In this document: in pieces, positions 26,949-35,608 of the stretch | Layout: each line of letters opens with the position of its first letter | Numbering within the stretch: the first letter of the stretch is position 1 | From: Gammaproteobacteria bacterium | GTDB taxonomy: Bacteria > Pseudomonadota > Gammaproteobacteria > Xanthomonadales > Xanthomonadaceae | Assembly: GCA_026398715.1 (NCBI GenBank) | Contig: JAPLSI010000069.1 | Location: 1-46,579, forward strand | Length of the DNA: 46,579 bases | Reading direction: 5' to 3' | Notes under the pieces: model-generated | What the model was told of the DNA's origin: nothing | What the model saw: only the letters and a program-made list of their open reading frames with translations | The model's database searches: none | Translations under genes and position numbers: made by a program

Positions 26949-27733
26949 CACGCCTCCGGGGTCCACACGTTGGAATCGCCCTCGCCCCACACCAGGCGAT
27001 GGAAATCGAATCCGCCTTCGATGCGCGGCTTGATGATGCGGAAGAACGGCGACGTATCGAAATCGCGCGGCATGTACAGGCTGTAGTGGCGGATGTGCAG
27101 GATCTCCGCGCGCGCCAGTTGCGCACCGGGCGACTGGGGTTCGTGCAATTCCACTTCAGGCAGGATCGGATACCGGATCGAGTCGAAGGCCTGCGCGAGC
27201 AAGGTCGAACAGATCGCGCGGGTCGGCTCACCGCTGCCCAGCGCGATCATGCGGCGCTTCATGCTGTCGGGCACGGGCGGCGTGCGGATCAGGTAGCGCG
27301 CGAGGTCGAAGACATTCTTCAGGTCGTAGCTGTAACCCACCCGCGACACCATGTAGGTAACCACCGCATCGATCTCGGCTTCGCTAAGCCCCACCGGCCG
27401 GCAGATGCGGGTGTGCACGTTGGAGAACACGCTCAGCGGCACCACGCGCACGCCTTCGTTTACGTCCACGTCGCACAGTACGTTCGCCTCGTGCCCGTCC
27501 ACCGGCGGACCCAGGTGGTCGCCGATGTACAGGGCAGCGTGGGACCAGGTGGATTGGGTCAGGAACTTGATGGCGCTGGAAAACCGGCTATTGCCCTCGA
27601 CCAGCAACACATCGCCCTTGCGCAGGGTCGCGGCCACTTGTTCGCGCGGGCTGGTCGGCAGGTGCGCCTGCCCTTCCCGCGGCCGGGACAGGAAGCGCGC
27701 CAGCCTTCGACCCACCATCCGCAACAACGACAT
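26948..27733 (-). CDS. YiiX/YebB-like permuted NlpC/P60 (papain-like) hydrolase
   Basis: 261 residues from ATG 27733; a start 14 codons upstream overlaps the patatin stop and is less likely. The permuted papain fold shows [36 protein letters not shown], with His in [10 protein letters not shown], and the later [14 protein letters not shown] carries the candidate nucleophile Cys (permuted order His before Cys). Family members cut amide or ester bonds in peptides or lipids; YiiX-type substrates are unknown. No signal peptide. It is translationally coupled to the following hydrolase by ATGA and lies 26 bases after the patatin gene. Confidence 0.88.
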   Translation of the reverse strand: MSLLRMVGRRLARFLSRPREGQAHLPTSPREQVAATLRKGDVLLVEGNSRFSSAIKFLTQSTWSHAALYIGDHLGPPVDGHEANVLCDVDVNEGVRVVPLSVFSNVHTRICRPVGLSEAEIDAVVTYMVSRVGYSYDLKNVFDLARYLIRTPPVPDSMKRRMIALGSGEPTRAICSTLLAQAFDSIRYPILPEVELHEPQSPGAQLARAEILHIRHYSLYMPRDFDTSPFFRIIKPRIEGGFDFHRLVWGEGDSNVWTPEA

Positions 27734-27759
27734 GCCGCGTTCCCTCAATCCCGAGGCCG

Positions 27760-28944
27760 TCAATTCTGCCACCAACGCGCATGGAAGAATCGTCGATGGC
27801 TTTGCCGCAACGCTTTGCGCACGCCGTCTTCACCCGACCGCTCCGGATACGGCCAGTCCAGGGGCGGCAGGTCCGACGCATCCGATTCCATGCCGTCCAC
27901 GCAGGAGAAATAGCCGTGGTTCACCAGTATCTCGAACTCGGCCGCCGTGAACTTGTCCAGGTCGGTGCGGACGCGGCTGATGACCTCTTCGCACAGGCCC
28001 AGGCTGTACCCTTCCGCGCCTGCATCGGCACGGTCGCCCAGGTTCCAGTAGGCGCCGTCGAAGTCTCCCGACCGCAGGCCGGCGAAGAACAATCGCTTGC
28101 GCAGCGCGGCGGCCTGGTTGCCGACCACGCTCGCGTAGCGCAGCAGCCGGCGGAAAACATGCTCGCCGGCGACGAATGCGAACGGCGCACCCGCGTCGGA
28201 AACCAGCATCTCGCGACAGGACTTGATGACCGGCTCGGTGCCCAGGTTGTCGTACACGCCGCCATCGCTCAGCTCCACGCGGTCGCGCAAGTGGTCGCCG
28301 TACGTGCTGCGATGCGAGCCGCCGCTGAAATCCTCGGCCTTGAAGGGCAAGCGCAGCGGACCGAACAAGGGCGGGAAACATGCCGATGCAGCCACCGCGG
28401 TGGCCAGGCTGATCAGCCCGTGCCGGCGCAGGTAGCCGGTCTGGAAATCACCACAACGTCGACGCGAAAATTCCCAGTTGACGCCGAACGTCAGGTTGGT
28501 GGCGCAGAACACGAAGGCTGGCGATGCCGGCAAGTCGCGCAGCTCCACGCCTTCGAAAATCTGCTCGTAGCGCGCACGCAGGAGATTGACGCGCGTCGAG
28601 GGCCACAGCCAGTTCCACGCCAGTGTCAGCAAGACGGGCAAGCTGCGCAGGTCGCGGCTTGCAACGCGACGGAATGGCTCCACCACGTCGGTCTTGAAAT
28701 CGATGCGTGCGCACCAGTCGGCGAAGGATTCAGCGTCGTCGCGGCGGCCTCGCACGTAGCGCGTGGCCAACCACGCCGACGCGATGCTGCCGCCCGACAC
28801 GGCGCTGATGGTGCCCAGGTCGTGCAATCGTCCGGTGGCGTGCAGGCGCAGCAGCGCGCCCAGGTGGAACAGCGCCGCGCGATAGCCGCCGCCCGACAGG
28901 CAGAGCGCGCGGCCGGTTCGGGTCAGGTCTTCCATGGCAGCCAT
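27760..28944 (-). CDS. Patatin-like phospholipase
   Basis: 394 residues from ATG 28944 (ATG 28935 also possible). Oxyanion loop SGGGYRAALFHLG at about 17-29, nucleophile Ser53 in AVSGGSIASAW, and catalytic Asp227 in ELSDGGVYDN complete the patatin Ser-Asp dyad. It should be a lipid acyl hydrolase. A hydrophobic stretch LPVLLTLAWNWLW near 102-114 may touch the membrane. The neighbours are a cNMP-binding DUF1003 membrane protein and a papain-like hydrolase, all in one direction. Patatins also serve as effectors in anti-phage systems, but no cyclase partner lies in the window. Confidence 0.92.
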   Translation of the reverse strand: MAAMEDLTRTGRALCLSGGGYRAALFHLGALLRLHATGRLHDLGTISAVSGGSIASAWLATRYVRGRRDDAESFADWCARIDFKTDVVEPFRRVASRDLRSLPVLLTLAWNWLWPSTRVNLLRARYEQIFEGVELRDLPASPAFVFCATNLTFGVNWEFSRRRCGDFQTGYLRRHGLISLATAVAASACFPPLFGPLRLPFKAEDFSGGSHRSTYGDHLRDRVELSDGGVYDNLGTEPVIKSCREMLVSDAGAPFAFVAGEHVFRRLLRYASVVGNQAAALRKRLFFAGLRSGDFDGAYWNLGDRADAGAEGYSLGLCEEVISRVRTDLDKFTAAEFEILVNHGYFSCVDGMESDASDLPPLDWPYPERSGEDGVRKALRQSHRRFFHARWWQN

Positions 28945-28984
28945 TGTGCGCGAGGCCGTCCCATCGCCTGCGACAGGGGCACCA

Positions 28985-29812
28985 TCAGTCTTTCCCGCGC
29001 AGCGCCTCACGCACTTTTGCCTCGGCGCGGAACTCTGCCAGCTCACGCAGCAGGGTTTCGATATTTACCTCATTCTTCAGGTTGACCTTGAAGTCGGTAT
29101 CGGCGCGGGCACGGTCCTTCAACGACTGGCGGTTCTGGCTCATCACGATCAAGGGGCCCTGCAGGCCCACCAGGATCGCCAGCGCCAGGTTGAAGAACTG
29201 GAACGGATACGGATCGATCGGCAGCTTGATCAGCCAGCCGGAGTTGACGGCGCACCAGGCCACCGTCAGCGCGATCAGGAACAGGATGAAGGCCCAGCTG
29301 CCGTTCAGCGCGGCCACGTTGTCGGCCAGCCGGTCACTCCAGCTGAGGTTCTTCTCGAACTCCTCGTCCACGTTCTTGGCGGCGCGCGCGGACAGCATCG
29401 TGTTGGTCTCGCGCAGGCGTTCGCTCAGCGTGCGCAGGATCGCCAACGCGACCTTCGGACGATTCTCCAGGTAGCCTTCCAGGGTACGGCGCTGCAGTTC
29501 CAGCAGCACTGTCTCGGTCGTGGCAAGGGCGCTGGCGCTGCGCGGTTTTTCATCGAACAGCGCCAGCTCGCCGAAGTACTCGCCGCGGGCGATGTCCTTC
29601 AGCGAAATCCGGCGCGAAGCCTCGCCGGGCAAGTGGATGTTGATGTCCCCGCTCTCGACGATGTACATCGAGTCGCCGTTGTCACCCTGCGAAAAGACCA
29701 TGCTTCCGGCGGCAAATTGCCGCCGTTGCAGGCTGGCGCCGAGCTCGGCGAGATCCTGGTCGGTCAGGCCCTCGAACAGCTCGATCGAGCGAAGAAGCGG
29801 GGTCGGGTCCAC
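28985..29812 (-). CDS. Cyclic-nucleotide-binding domain plus DUF1003 membrane protein
   Basis: 275 residues. Residues 10-125 are a cNMP-binding fold with IVESGDINIHL, GEYFGELALFDEKPRSASALATTETVLLEL (phosphate-binding cassette). Residues 145-250 are DUF1003 with two membrane helices and the conserved LPIDPYPFQFFNLALAILVGLQGPLIVMSQNRQ. A coiled tail NIETLLRELAEFRAEA closes it. It presumably senses cAMP, cGMP or another nucleotide and changes membrane function; DUF1003 activity is not established. The start is three bases after the CsgG-like stop and it precedes patatin by 40 bases. Confidence 0.93.
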   Translation of the reverse strand: MDPTPLLRSIELFEGLTDQDLAELGASLQRRQFAAGSMVFSQGDNGDSMYIVESGDINIHLPGEASRRISLKDIARGEYFGELALFDEKPRSASALATTETVLLELQRRTLEGYLENRPKVALAILRTLSERLRETNTMLSARAAKNVDEEFEKNLSWSDRLADNVAALNGSWAFILFLIALTVAWCAVNSGWLIKLPIDPYPFQFFNLALAILVGLQGPLIVMSQNRQSLKDRARADTDFKVNLKNEVNIETLLRELAEFRAEAKVREALRGKD

Positions 29813-29815
29813 TCC

Positions 29816-30754
29816 TTACTTCTTGGGTGCGAGTTTGTCGTTCAGGACCCAGCCGACATTGCCGTTCTCGTCCTCGACTTCCCACCACATGTCTTCCTTG
29901 CCGCCCAGCGGATAGACCATCATTCCGCTGTCGAGGGTGCGGACCGTAGAGCTGCTCTTCGACGGCGAACGCTTCATTTCAGCGCTTGATATCGCAACGA
30001 AGCTCTGGCGCGGCGCCGAGGCCACGACGTCGGCGTTCAAGCCGCCCATCTGCGTCACCAGCTGCCGATAGGCATCCAGGAATGCCAGGCCAACCACCTT
30101 GCCGACATCGGTACTGGCATAGGCGCCGCCGCCCGCGCCTGCCCAACCAGCGAAGCCACCCGCGCCCCAGCTGAAGTCGGACTTCTTGGCGAAGCCTTCG
30201 ATGTTGTATTCCTCTTCGGACGTACGCGTGTTGACCAGCGAAATCACGGTCTGCGCTTCGACCTTGGTGGTCTTGATGCCGCCCGCCAGTGCGCCCAGTC
30301 CGCCGAAGCGACTGCCGAGCATGCCGCCGGCGATGGCGCCAACGGCGCTGCCGCCGGAATTCTGGTTCTGCCCTGCCACGTCGGCCACCAGCAGCCAGTC
30401 GGCCGACTTGATCTGGCCGCCGCCGACATTGGAGCCGCGCTGCAGGTTGCCTTCGCCGGCCAGCGCCTGCTCGCGCTGGATCGCTTCCATGCCGGCACCG
30501 CGGTTCACCAGCTTGAAGCAGCCCGACTTCGAGATGAAGGTCTTCAGCAGCGTGGATGGCGCGCCGAGCTGATAGGCCTTCCAGCCTTGCCCGTCGCCGT
30601 CGACCAGGGCAATCGTGCCCAGCACCTTGCCGCAGACCGGAATTTCGGCGGTTTTCGTCGAGCCCTTGGTGTTCTCGACCTTGGCCATGGCGGACATGGA
30701 CAGCCCCATGGCGACGGCAGCTGCGCAAGCAGCGGCCAAACGTGAAGATTTCAT
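29816..30754 (-). CDS. Secreted CsgG-like protein with C-terminal SH3-like domain
   Basis: 312 residues from ATG 30754 with AGGGGAAA upstream. Signal peptide ends near AMA at 22-24; no lipobox Cys is present. The middle (FKLVNRGAGMEAIQREQALAGEGNLQRGSNVGGGQIKSADWLLVADV ... AQTVISLVNTRTSEEEYNIEGFAKKSDF) matches the CsgG/HfaB-type fold found in many proteins not involved in curli. Glycine-rich SAVGAIAGGMLGSRFGGLGALAGG could insert in a membrane. Residues about 265-312 (RTLDSGMMVYPLGGKEDMWWEVEDENGNVGWVLNDKL) are an SH3-like cell-wall domain. It heads the minus-strand operon. No curli subunits are encoded nearby. Confidence 0.85.
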   Translation of the reverse strand: MKSSRLAAACAAAVAMGLSMSAMAKVENTKGSTKTAEIPVCGKVLGTIALVDGDGQGWKAYQLGAPSTLLKTFISKSGCFKLVNRGAGMEAIQREQALAGEGNLQRGSNVGGGQIKSADWLLVADVAGQNQNSGGSAVGAIAGGMLGSRFGGLGALAGGIKTTKVEAQTVISLVNTRTSEEEYNIEGFAKKSDFSWGAGGFAGWAGAGGGAYASTDVGKVVGLAFLDAYRQLVTQMGGLNADVVASAPRQSFVAISSAEMKRSPSKSSSTVRTLDSGMMVYPLGGKEDMWWEVEDENGNVGWVLNDKLAPKK

Positions 30755-30916
30755 TCGGAATTTCCCCTGTTGGATGTCACTTTTTGCACGGCGCACGTCC
30801 CTTCGGGCACGGTAAACCAAGTGCCCTGAGCCGGCAAGGCCGGAACGCTCCGCCGGCGCGGACCGATTCGAGGCAAAGGCGCGTCTTGGTGCTTGCAAGC
30901 CAGCGTATACGGGCGT

Positions 30917-30942
30917 AAAAAAAAGAGTCCCGGCTACCGGGA
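30917..30942 (-). terminator. Terminator-like hairpin in a divergent spacer, no gene to serve
   Basis: On the minus strand TCCCGG-TAG-CCGGGA (6-bp stem) is followed by CTC and eight T. That is a rho-independent pattern, but the nearest minus-strand coding sequence that could end here is absent: plus-strand coding starts at 30952. It may stop antisense transcription from the plus operon or be left from a lost gene. Confidence 0.5.
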
Positions 30943-30951
30943 ATCCACACC

Positions 30952-31134
30952 ATGAAGCGTCGCATCGCAATCGGATTGGTCATTGCCGTCCTGGCGGCTG
31001 GCGTGCTCTACACGCGGTCCCTGCGCGGCCGCGAGGCCTCCCCGCCCGCCCCGACTGCCCGGGTCCCGACTCCTGCACCAAACCACGTCACCGGCACGAC
31101 CGGGCCCGACGGCCTGGTCGCCTCGCGGTTTTGA
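30952..31134 (+). CDS. Small membrane or exported protein, 60 residues, unknown
   Basis: Starts MKRRIAIGLVIAVLAAGVLY, a positively charged start and one hydrophobic helix (residues 5-20), followed by a proline-rich polar tail (EASPPAPTARVPTPAPNHV). It should be anchored in the inner membrane facing the periplasm. The ribosome site is poor (CGGGAA ten bases away) and lies within a hairpin. It sits 13 bases before cfa. I do not recognise it; it could be spurious, though its size, codon use and spacing look gene-like. Confidence 0.55.
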   Translation: MKRRIAIGLVIAVLAAGVLYTRSLRGREASPPAPTARVPTPAPNHVTGTTGPDGLVASRF

Positions 31135-31147
31135 CGGGAGAACAGCC

Positions 31148-32311
31148 ATGGCCATCGGACATGCCACGCTCGAGCGCCACCACGGCGGCCCCTTCCGGCA
31201 GCGCGTGGAACGCCTGCTTGCCCAGGCGGACGTAAGGATCGACGGTTCGCGACCCTGGGACATGCAGGTGCACGATGAAAGTGTCTTTGCCCGCATGCTG
31301 GCGCTTGGCTCGCTGGGCCTGGGCGAAAGCTACATGGACGGCGACTGGGACGCCGGTTCGCTGGACGGCCTGTTGTTCCGCTTGCTCGATGCCCGCCTCG
31401 ACGAACAGGTGACCGGCATCGCCGCCGCCTTCGACGCCATCCGCGCCCGGCTGGTCAACTTGCAGACGCCGCGGCGAAGCACGGTGGTGGCGCAGCGGCA
31501 TTACGACCTGGGCAACGACCTTTATCGCGCCATGCTCGGGCCGCGGATGATCTACAGCTGTGGTTACTGGCGATCGCCGCAAGGCGCGGTCGCGTTCGAC
31601 CTGGACGCCGCGCAGGAAGCCAAGCTCGACCTGGTCTGCCGCAAGCTGGGGCTGCAACGCGGCCAACGCGTACTGGACATCGGCTGCGGCTGGGGTGGCG
31701 CCCTGCGCTATGCCGCCGAACGCTTCGGCGTCACCGGCGTGGGCCTGACCATCTCCCGCGAGCAGGCCGAGCATGCCAGGCGCGTGTGCGCCGGCCTGCC
31801 GATCGAGATCCGCCTGCAGGATTACCGCGAGATCGACGAACCCTTCGACCATGTCTTTTCGGTGGGCATGTTCGAGCACGTCGGCGTGCGCAACTATCGC
31901 CGTTACTTCGAATCGGTGCGCCGCTGCCTGTCGCCGGATGGCTTGTTCCTGCTGCACAGCATCGGCCGCGACGAATCGGGCAACCGCACCGACCCCTGGA
32001 TCGGCCGTTACATCTTTCCCAACTCGATGCTCCCCTCGGCCAGCCAGGTCACCCGATCGCTCGAAGGGCTTTTCGTGCTCGAGGACTGGCACAACTTCGG
32101 CGCCGACTACGACCTGACCCTGCAGGCCTGGCGGCGCAATGTCGAAAAAGCCTGGCCTGGCCTGGATGCAGGCTACGACGAACGCTTCCGCCGCATGTGG
32201 CGCTACTACCTGTCGGCCTCCATGGCGGTATTCCGCAGCAGGCGCACGCACTTGTGGCAATTGGTGCTGTCACCGCGCGGCGTGCCGGGCGGCTACGTGG
32301 CGCCTCGCTGA
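31148..32311 (+). CDS. cfa: Cyclopropane-fatty-acyl-phospholipid synthase
   Basis: 387 residues; ATG 31148 follows GGGAGA. Substrate-binding segment HYDLGNDLYRAML at 118-130, YSCGYW at 136-141 and SAM-binding VLDIGCGWGG at 175-184 are all classic Cfa motifs; FSVGMFEHVGVRNY and the ending PNSMLPS...VEDWHNFGxDYxxTL-type motifs also match. It methylenates cis double bonds of membrane phospholipids using S-adenosylmethionine, typically on entry to stationary phase or acid stress. It is followed by the esterase-kinase gene. Confidence 0.97.
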   Translation: MAIGHATLERHHGGPFRQRVERLLAQADVRIDGSRPWDMQVHDESVFARMLALGSLGLGESYMDGDWDAGSLDGLLFRLLDARLDEQVTGIAAAFDAIRARLVNLQTPRRSTVVAQRHYDLGNDLYRAMLGPRMIYSCGYWRSPQGAVAFDLDAAQEAKLDLVCRKLGLQRGQRVLDIGCGWGGALRYAAERFGVTGVGLTISREQAEHARRVCAGLPIEIRLQDYREIDEPFDHVFSVGMFEHVGVRNYRRYFESVRRCLSPDGLFLLHSIGRDESGNRTDPWIGRYIFPNSMLPSASQVTRSLEGLFVLEDWHNFGADYDLTLQAWRRNVEKAWPGLDAGYDERFRRMWRYYLSASMAVFRSRRTHLWQLVLSPRGVPGGYVAPR

Positions 32312-32346
32312 ATTTCCGCCACGATCAATCCTGCCTGGCGCGGGGC

Positions 32347-32374
32347 TTGCACTTGGCGCGCCCTGCCCTAGCAT
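32347..32374 (+). promoter_or_regulatory. Possible promoter giving a leaderless esterase-kinase mRNA
   Basis: TTGCAC at 32347-32352 and TAGCAT at 32369-32374 are spaced by 16 bases, and the ATG comes six bases after the -10 hexamer, so transcription would begin at or next to the start codon. No ribosome site is seen before that ATG, which fits a leaderless message. Matches to consensus are partial. Confidence 0.35.
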
Positions 32375-32380
32375 GCAGGC

Positions 32381-34804
32381 ATGGTTCGTCTGGCCTGCCT
32401 CGGATTCCTGTTCCTCGCTGCCTGCGGAATGGTTCGCGCGGAAGATTTTCCGGTGGACCAGGCCGTGCCCCGGGTCGCGACGCTGGCATCGCCGGACCAG
32501 CAGTACGCGCTGTACCTGCCGCCAGGCTATTCGCGAGCCCAACCGTGGCCGGTGCTGATCATGCTCGACCCGCGCGGGCGCGCCGAGGCGACCTTGGCCC
32601 GCGTGCAGGAAGGCGCCCGACGAAACGGGTGGATCGTGATGAGCTCGTACCAAAGCCGCAGCGACACGCTCGAAAGCATCACGCTGTTCGCCCTGCAGGC
32701 GCTGTTGGACGAAAGCGAAAAGCGCTTCTCCACCGACCGGCGTCGCCTGTACCTGGCCGGCATGTCCGGCACCGCGAAAACCCTGTGGAAGGTAGTGAAG
32801 CCGCTGAAGGGCAGCCTGGCCGGGATGATCGGCTGCGCCGGCGGCTACTCGCCGGAACTGCCGCCGCTGGCGTCGCCTGCGCCGGCCTTTTACGGCTGTA
32901 CCGGCACGCACGATTTCAATCACCGGGAAATGAAGGACCTGGAAGCCACGCTCGACAAGCTCGGGTCACCGCAGTACCTGCTCGAATTCGAAGGCGGCCA
33001 CGGCTGGCCCGAATCCGGACTCGACCACGCCATCGACTGGCTGCAATTGTCGGCCGTGCAGACCGGACTGGCGCCTGCGGACAAGCAATGGATCACAGGA
33101 CAATTTTCCGTAGCCCGGCAGGCAGCCCTTTTGGCGCCGGACGATTTCCGGCGCGGACGGGCACTGCAACGCGTTGCAGCCGACTTCCGCGGACTGCACG
33201 ACATCGGCGACACGGCCGAGCTGTCGGCCAGGCTGCTCGGCAGCGCTGCAGCGCGCGCGTCCGAAGCGCGCGAGGCACGGTTGCGCGAGGATGAAAGAAA
33301 ATACGCGGGACTGGTCAACGACTGGTTCACCCGGATGCGTGCCCGCTTTCCCGATGGCCGTCCGCAGGATCCGCCGCCGAAACCGCAAAGCCTCGCCGCC
33401 CTGAAGATACGGTCGCTGCAAAAACTGGCGGCTGGCAGCGATCGCGAGTTGGCCGATTCGGCAATCCGCCGGCTGGAACTGGCCTTCGCCGCCGCCAACA
33501 GCTACCTGCCTGCCGAAGCGATGCAACGCAATGAACCAGGCATCGCCGCCGCGGCATTCCCCATGACCAGTCTATTTTTTGTCTTCCGCCTCGCCTTCGC
33601 ATGGTTCATCAGTCTCTTCATGCTGGCGGCCATCGCGCTGGGAATCAGCGGATACCATGGAGACCCGCACTGGACCTACGTGCTGGCGAGCGCCATCGTA
33701 CTGAGCTTCGTCATCACCAGCGCGTTTTCGCACCTGCGCCGGGTGCGGCTGATCACCGGCCGGGTGGACGCCAGCACCATTTCCAATCGGCAACGCCGGC
33801 AGATCGAAATCCCGTTCGAAGCCGGCGAATCGTTCGACCTGCTCGACGCTGCCATCCGCGAATTGCCCGGCACCGAGCATATCGAAAGCGCCCGCGACAG
33901 CTTGCAGGTTCGGGCCAAGGTCAAGCGCATCGAACCCTATGGCGCGAGCTGGCGCTGGAGCCTGTCGCGCATCATCGGGCCCAAGCGCAACCAGATCCTG
34001 GCCACCGTCACGCCCGGCGACGGCATCGGCAGCGTCACCCTTATCTGCGAACCCGAGGGCGCTGCGTGGAGCGACTGGTTCCGCGTGGACGACGGCACCA
34101 ACCTCGAGAATGCAGAAGCCATCACCCGCGCCATCACGCGGCGCATCGCCGACCGTCGTCGCGGCGAGCAGGCCAGGGCGCGGCAGACCGACACCGAGAA
34201 GGAACTCACCGTCGCCAAGCTCAGCTTGTTGCACGCCCAGGTAGAGCCGCACTTCCTGTACAACACGCTGGCCAGTGCGCAGTACCTGACCCGCAGCGAT
34301 CCACAGCGCGCCGACGAAATGCTCGGCAACCTCATTACTTACCTGCGCCATTCCCTGCCCCGTGCCGATGATTCGCTGTCCACCATCGGCGAGGAACTCG
34401 AACGTGCCCGTGCCTATCTCGACATCCTCAAGATCCGCATGGGTCCGCGGCTGAACCTGCAAATTGAAGTGCCGGACGCGCTGCGCGGCCAACCCTTCCC
34501 CGCGATGATGCTGCAGACCTTGGTGGAGAACGCCATCAAGCACGGCCTCGAACCCAAGCCCGGCGGCGGCACTATCTGGATCCTCGCACGCAACGACCAT
34601 GACAGCGTCTCGGTGACGGTGGCTGACGATGGCCAGGGCTTCAGCGAACTGGGCGGTGGATCCGGGATCGGCCTGAAGAACGTGCGTGAACGCCTGCGAC
34701 TGTCCTACGGCGATCGTGCGGCATTTTCCATCGTCGCCAATTTCCCGAATGGCGTCGCCGCCACCATCAGCCTGCCTGCGACGACGGACCCCACCCATGC
34801 CTAA
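32381..34804 (+). CDS. Fusion of exported esterase-like domain with LytS-type histidine kinase
   Basis: 807 residues in one frame. Residues 1-20 are a signal peptide (LACLGFLFLAACGMVRA). Residues 25-225 are an alpha/beta hydrolase like PHB-depolymerase relatives: YLAGMSGTAKTLW holds Ser129 but the elbow is GMSGT not GxSxG; GTHDFNHREM has the acid and GGHGWP the His207. A helical tail to about residue 387 follows (YLPAEAMQRNE). At residue 395 (codon ATG 33563) a different protein starts: MTSLFFVFRLAF and two helices (400-450), then a LytS/HisKA_7TM-like kinase with EPHFLYNTLAS (His624) and LQTLVENAIKHGL. The kinase likely phosphorylates the LytTR regulator whose ATG overlaps this stop by eight bases. 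Either a natural fusion or a deletion joining two genes. Confidence 0.85.
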   Translation: MVRLACLGFLFLAACGMVRAEDFPVDQAVPRVATLASPDQQYALYLPPGYSRAQPWPVLIMLDPRGRAEATLARVQEGARRNGWIVMSSYQSRSDTLESITLFALQALLDESEKRFSTDRRRLYLAGMSGTAKTLWKVVKPLKGSLAGMIGCAGGYSPELPPLASPAPAFYGCTGTHDFNHREMKDLEATLDKLGSPQYLLEFEGGHGWPESGLDHAIDWLQLSAVQTGLAPADKQWITGQFSVARQAALLAPDDFRRGRALQRVAADFRGLHDIGDTAELSARLLGSAAARASEAREARLREDERKYAGLVNDWFTRMRARFPDGRPQDPPPKPQSLAALKIRSLQKLAAGSDRELADSAIRRLELAFAAANSYLPAEAMQRNEPGIAAAAFPMTSLFFVFRLAFAWFISLFMLAAIALGISGYHGDPHWTYVLASAIVLSFVITSAFSHLRRVRLITGRVDASTISNRQRRQIEIPFEAGESFDLLDAAIRELPGTEHIESARDSLQVRAKVKRIEPYGASWRWSLSRIIGPKRNQILATVTPGDGIGSVTLICEPEGAAWSDWFRVDDGTNLENAEAITRAITRRIADRRRGEQARARQTDTEKELTVAKLSLLHAQVEPHFLYNTLASAQYLTRSDPQRADEMLGNLITYLRHSLPRADDSLSTIGEELERARAYLDILKIRMGPRLNLQIEVPDALRGQPFPAMMLQTLVENAIKHGLEPKPGGGTIWILARNDHDSVSVTVADDGQGFSELGGGSGIGLKNVRERLRLSYGDRAAFSIVANFPNGVAATISLPATTDPTHA

Positions 34805-35567
34805 GTGCATCGTCGCCGAAGACGAAACCCTGCTGCGCGATGCCCTGGTCGAACTGATCAGGGAAGCCTGGCCGGAACTCGAGGTCGCCGCCGAATGCGA
34901 AGACGGCGGCAGTGCGCTCGAAGCGATTGCCGAGGTGCAACCCGACGTCGCTTTCCTCGACATCCGGATGCCAGGCCTGACCGGACTGGAGGTCGCCTCG
35001 GCAACGATGGAGTGCAGCCCCAAGACCCAACTGGTGTTCGTCACCGCTTACGACCAGTACGCCATCGACGCCTTCGACCAGGGCGCCGTCGACTACCTGC
35101 TGAAACCCGTGTCACCGCACCGGCTCGCCCAGACCGTGCAGCGCCTGAAGGCCAGGATGGAGAACGGTCCGCTTGATGTGGTTGCACTGACAGCATTGCT
35201 TGCACGACTCGGTGCAGCGCCGCGACGCGAGGCGGAAGCCACTCCGCTGGTGTGGATCACGGCCAGCGCCGGCAAGGAAACGCGATTGATCATGGTGGAC
35301 GATGTGCTGTTCTTCCGCGCCGACCACAAGTACACCGTGGTGATGACCGAAGACGGCGAAGCGCTGTTGCGCAAGCCCATCAAGGACCTGCTGGCGGTGC
35401 TGGACCCCGGCCGATTCAAGCAGGTGCATCGCGCCACCATCGTCAACCTGCGCGCCATCGCCTCGGTCACCCGCGACGACACGGGAAAAGGACTGATCCG
35501 GCTACGCAACCGGGCAGAAACCCTCACTGTCAGCCAGGCCTTCATGGGCCTGTTCCGAGGCATGTAG
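34797..35567 (+). CDS. LytTR-type response regulator
   Basis: 256 residues. Receiver domain 1-120 with acidic residues AEDE at 7-10, phospho-acceptor Asp55 in FLDIRMPGLTG, Thr in VTAYDQYA and Lys in LLKPV. A linker leads to a LytTR DNA-binding domain at about 148-250 (DDVLFFRADHKYTVVMTEDG, FKQVHRATIVNLRAI). It binds direct repeats upstream of its targets. The ATG overlaps the kinase stop by eight bases, so the pair is coupled and forms the LytS/LytT-like system. The regulated genes are not evident, possibly the divergent or convergent neighbours. Confidence 0.95.
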   Translation: MPKCIVAEDETLLRDALVELIREAWPELEVAAECEDGGSALEAIAEVQPDVAFLDIRMPGLTGLEVASATMECSPKTQLVFVTAYDQYAIDAFDQGAVDYLLKPVSPHRLAQTVQRLKARMENGPLDVVALTALLARLGAAPRREAEATPLVWITASAGKETRLIMVDDVLFFRADHKYTVVMTEDGEALLRKPIKDLLAVLDPGRFKQVHRATIVNLRAIASVTRDDTGKGLIRLRNRAETLTVSQAFMGLFRGM

Positions 35568-35608
35568 GCAAGAGATCACGACGATGAACCTGACGCCTTC
35601 GCGCCCCG

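Noticed and set aside
27760..29812. CBASS-like defence operon
   Set aside because: Patatin and a nucleotide-binding membrane protein are present, but no CD-NTase or accessory Cap gene is found in the window, so the label is not justified.
29816..30754. Curli secretion system
   Set aside because: Only a CsgG-like fold is present, without lipobox and without CsgA, B, E or F; many unrelated proteins share this fold.
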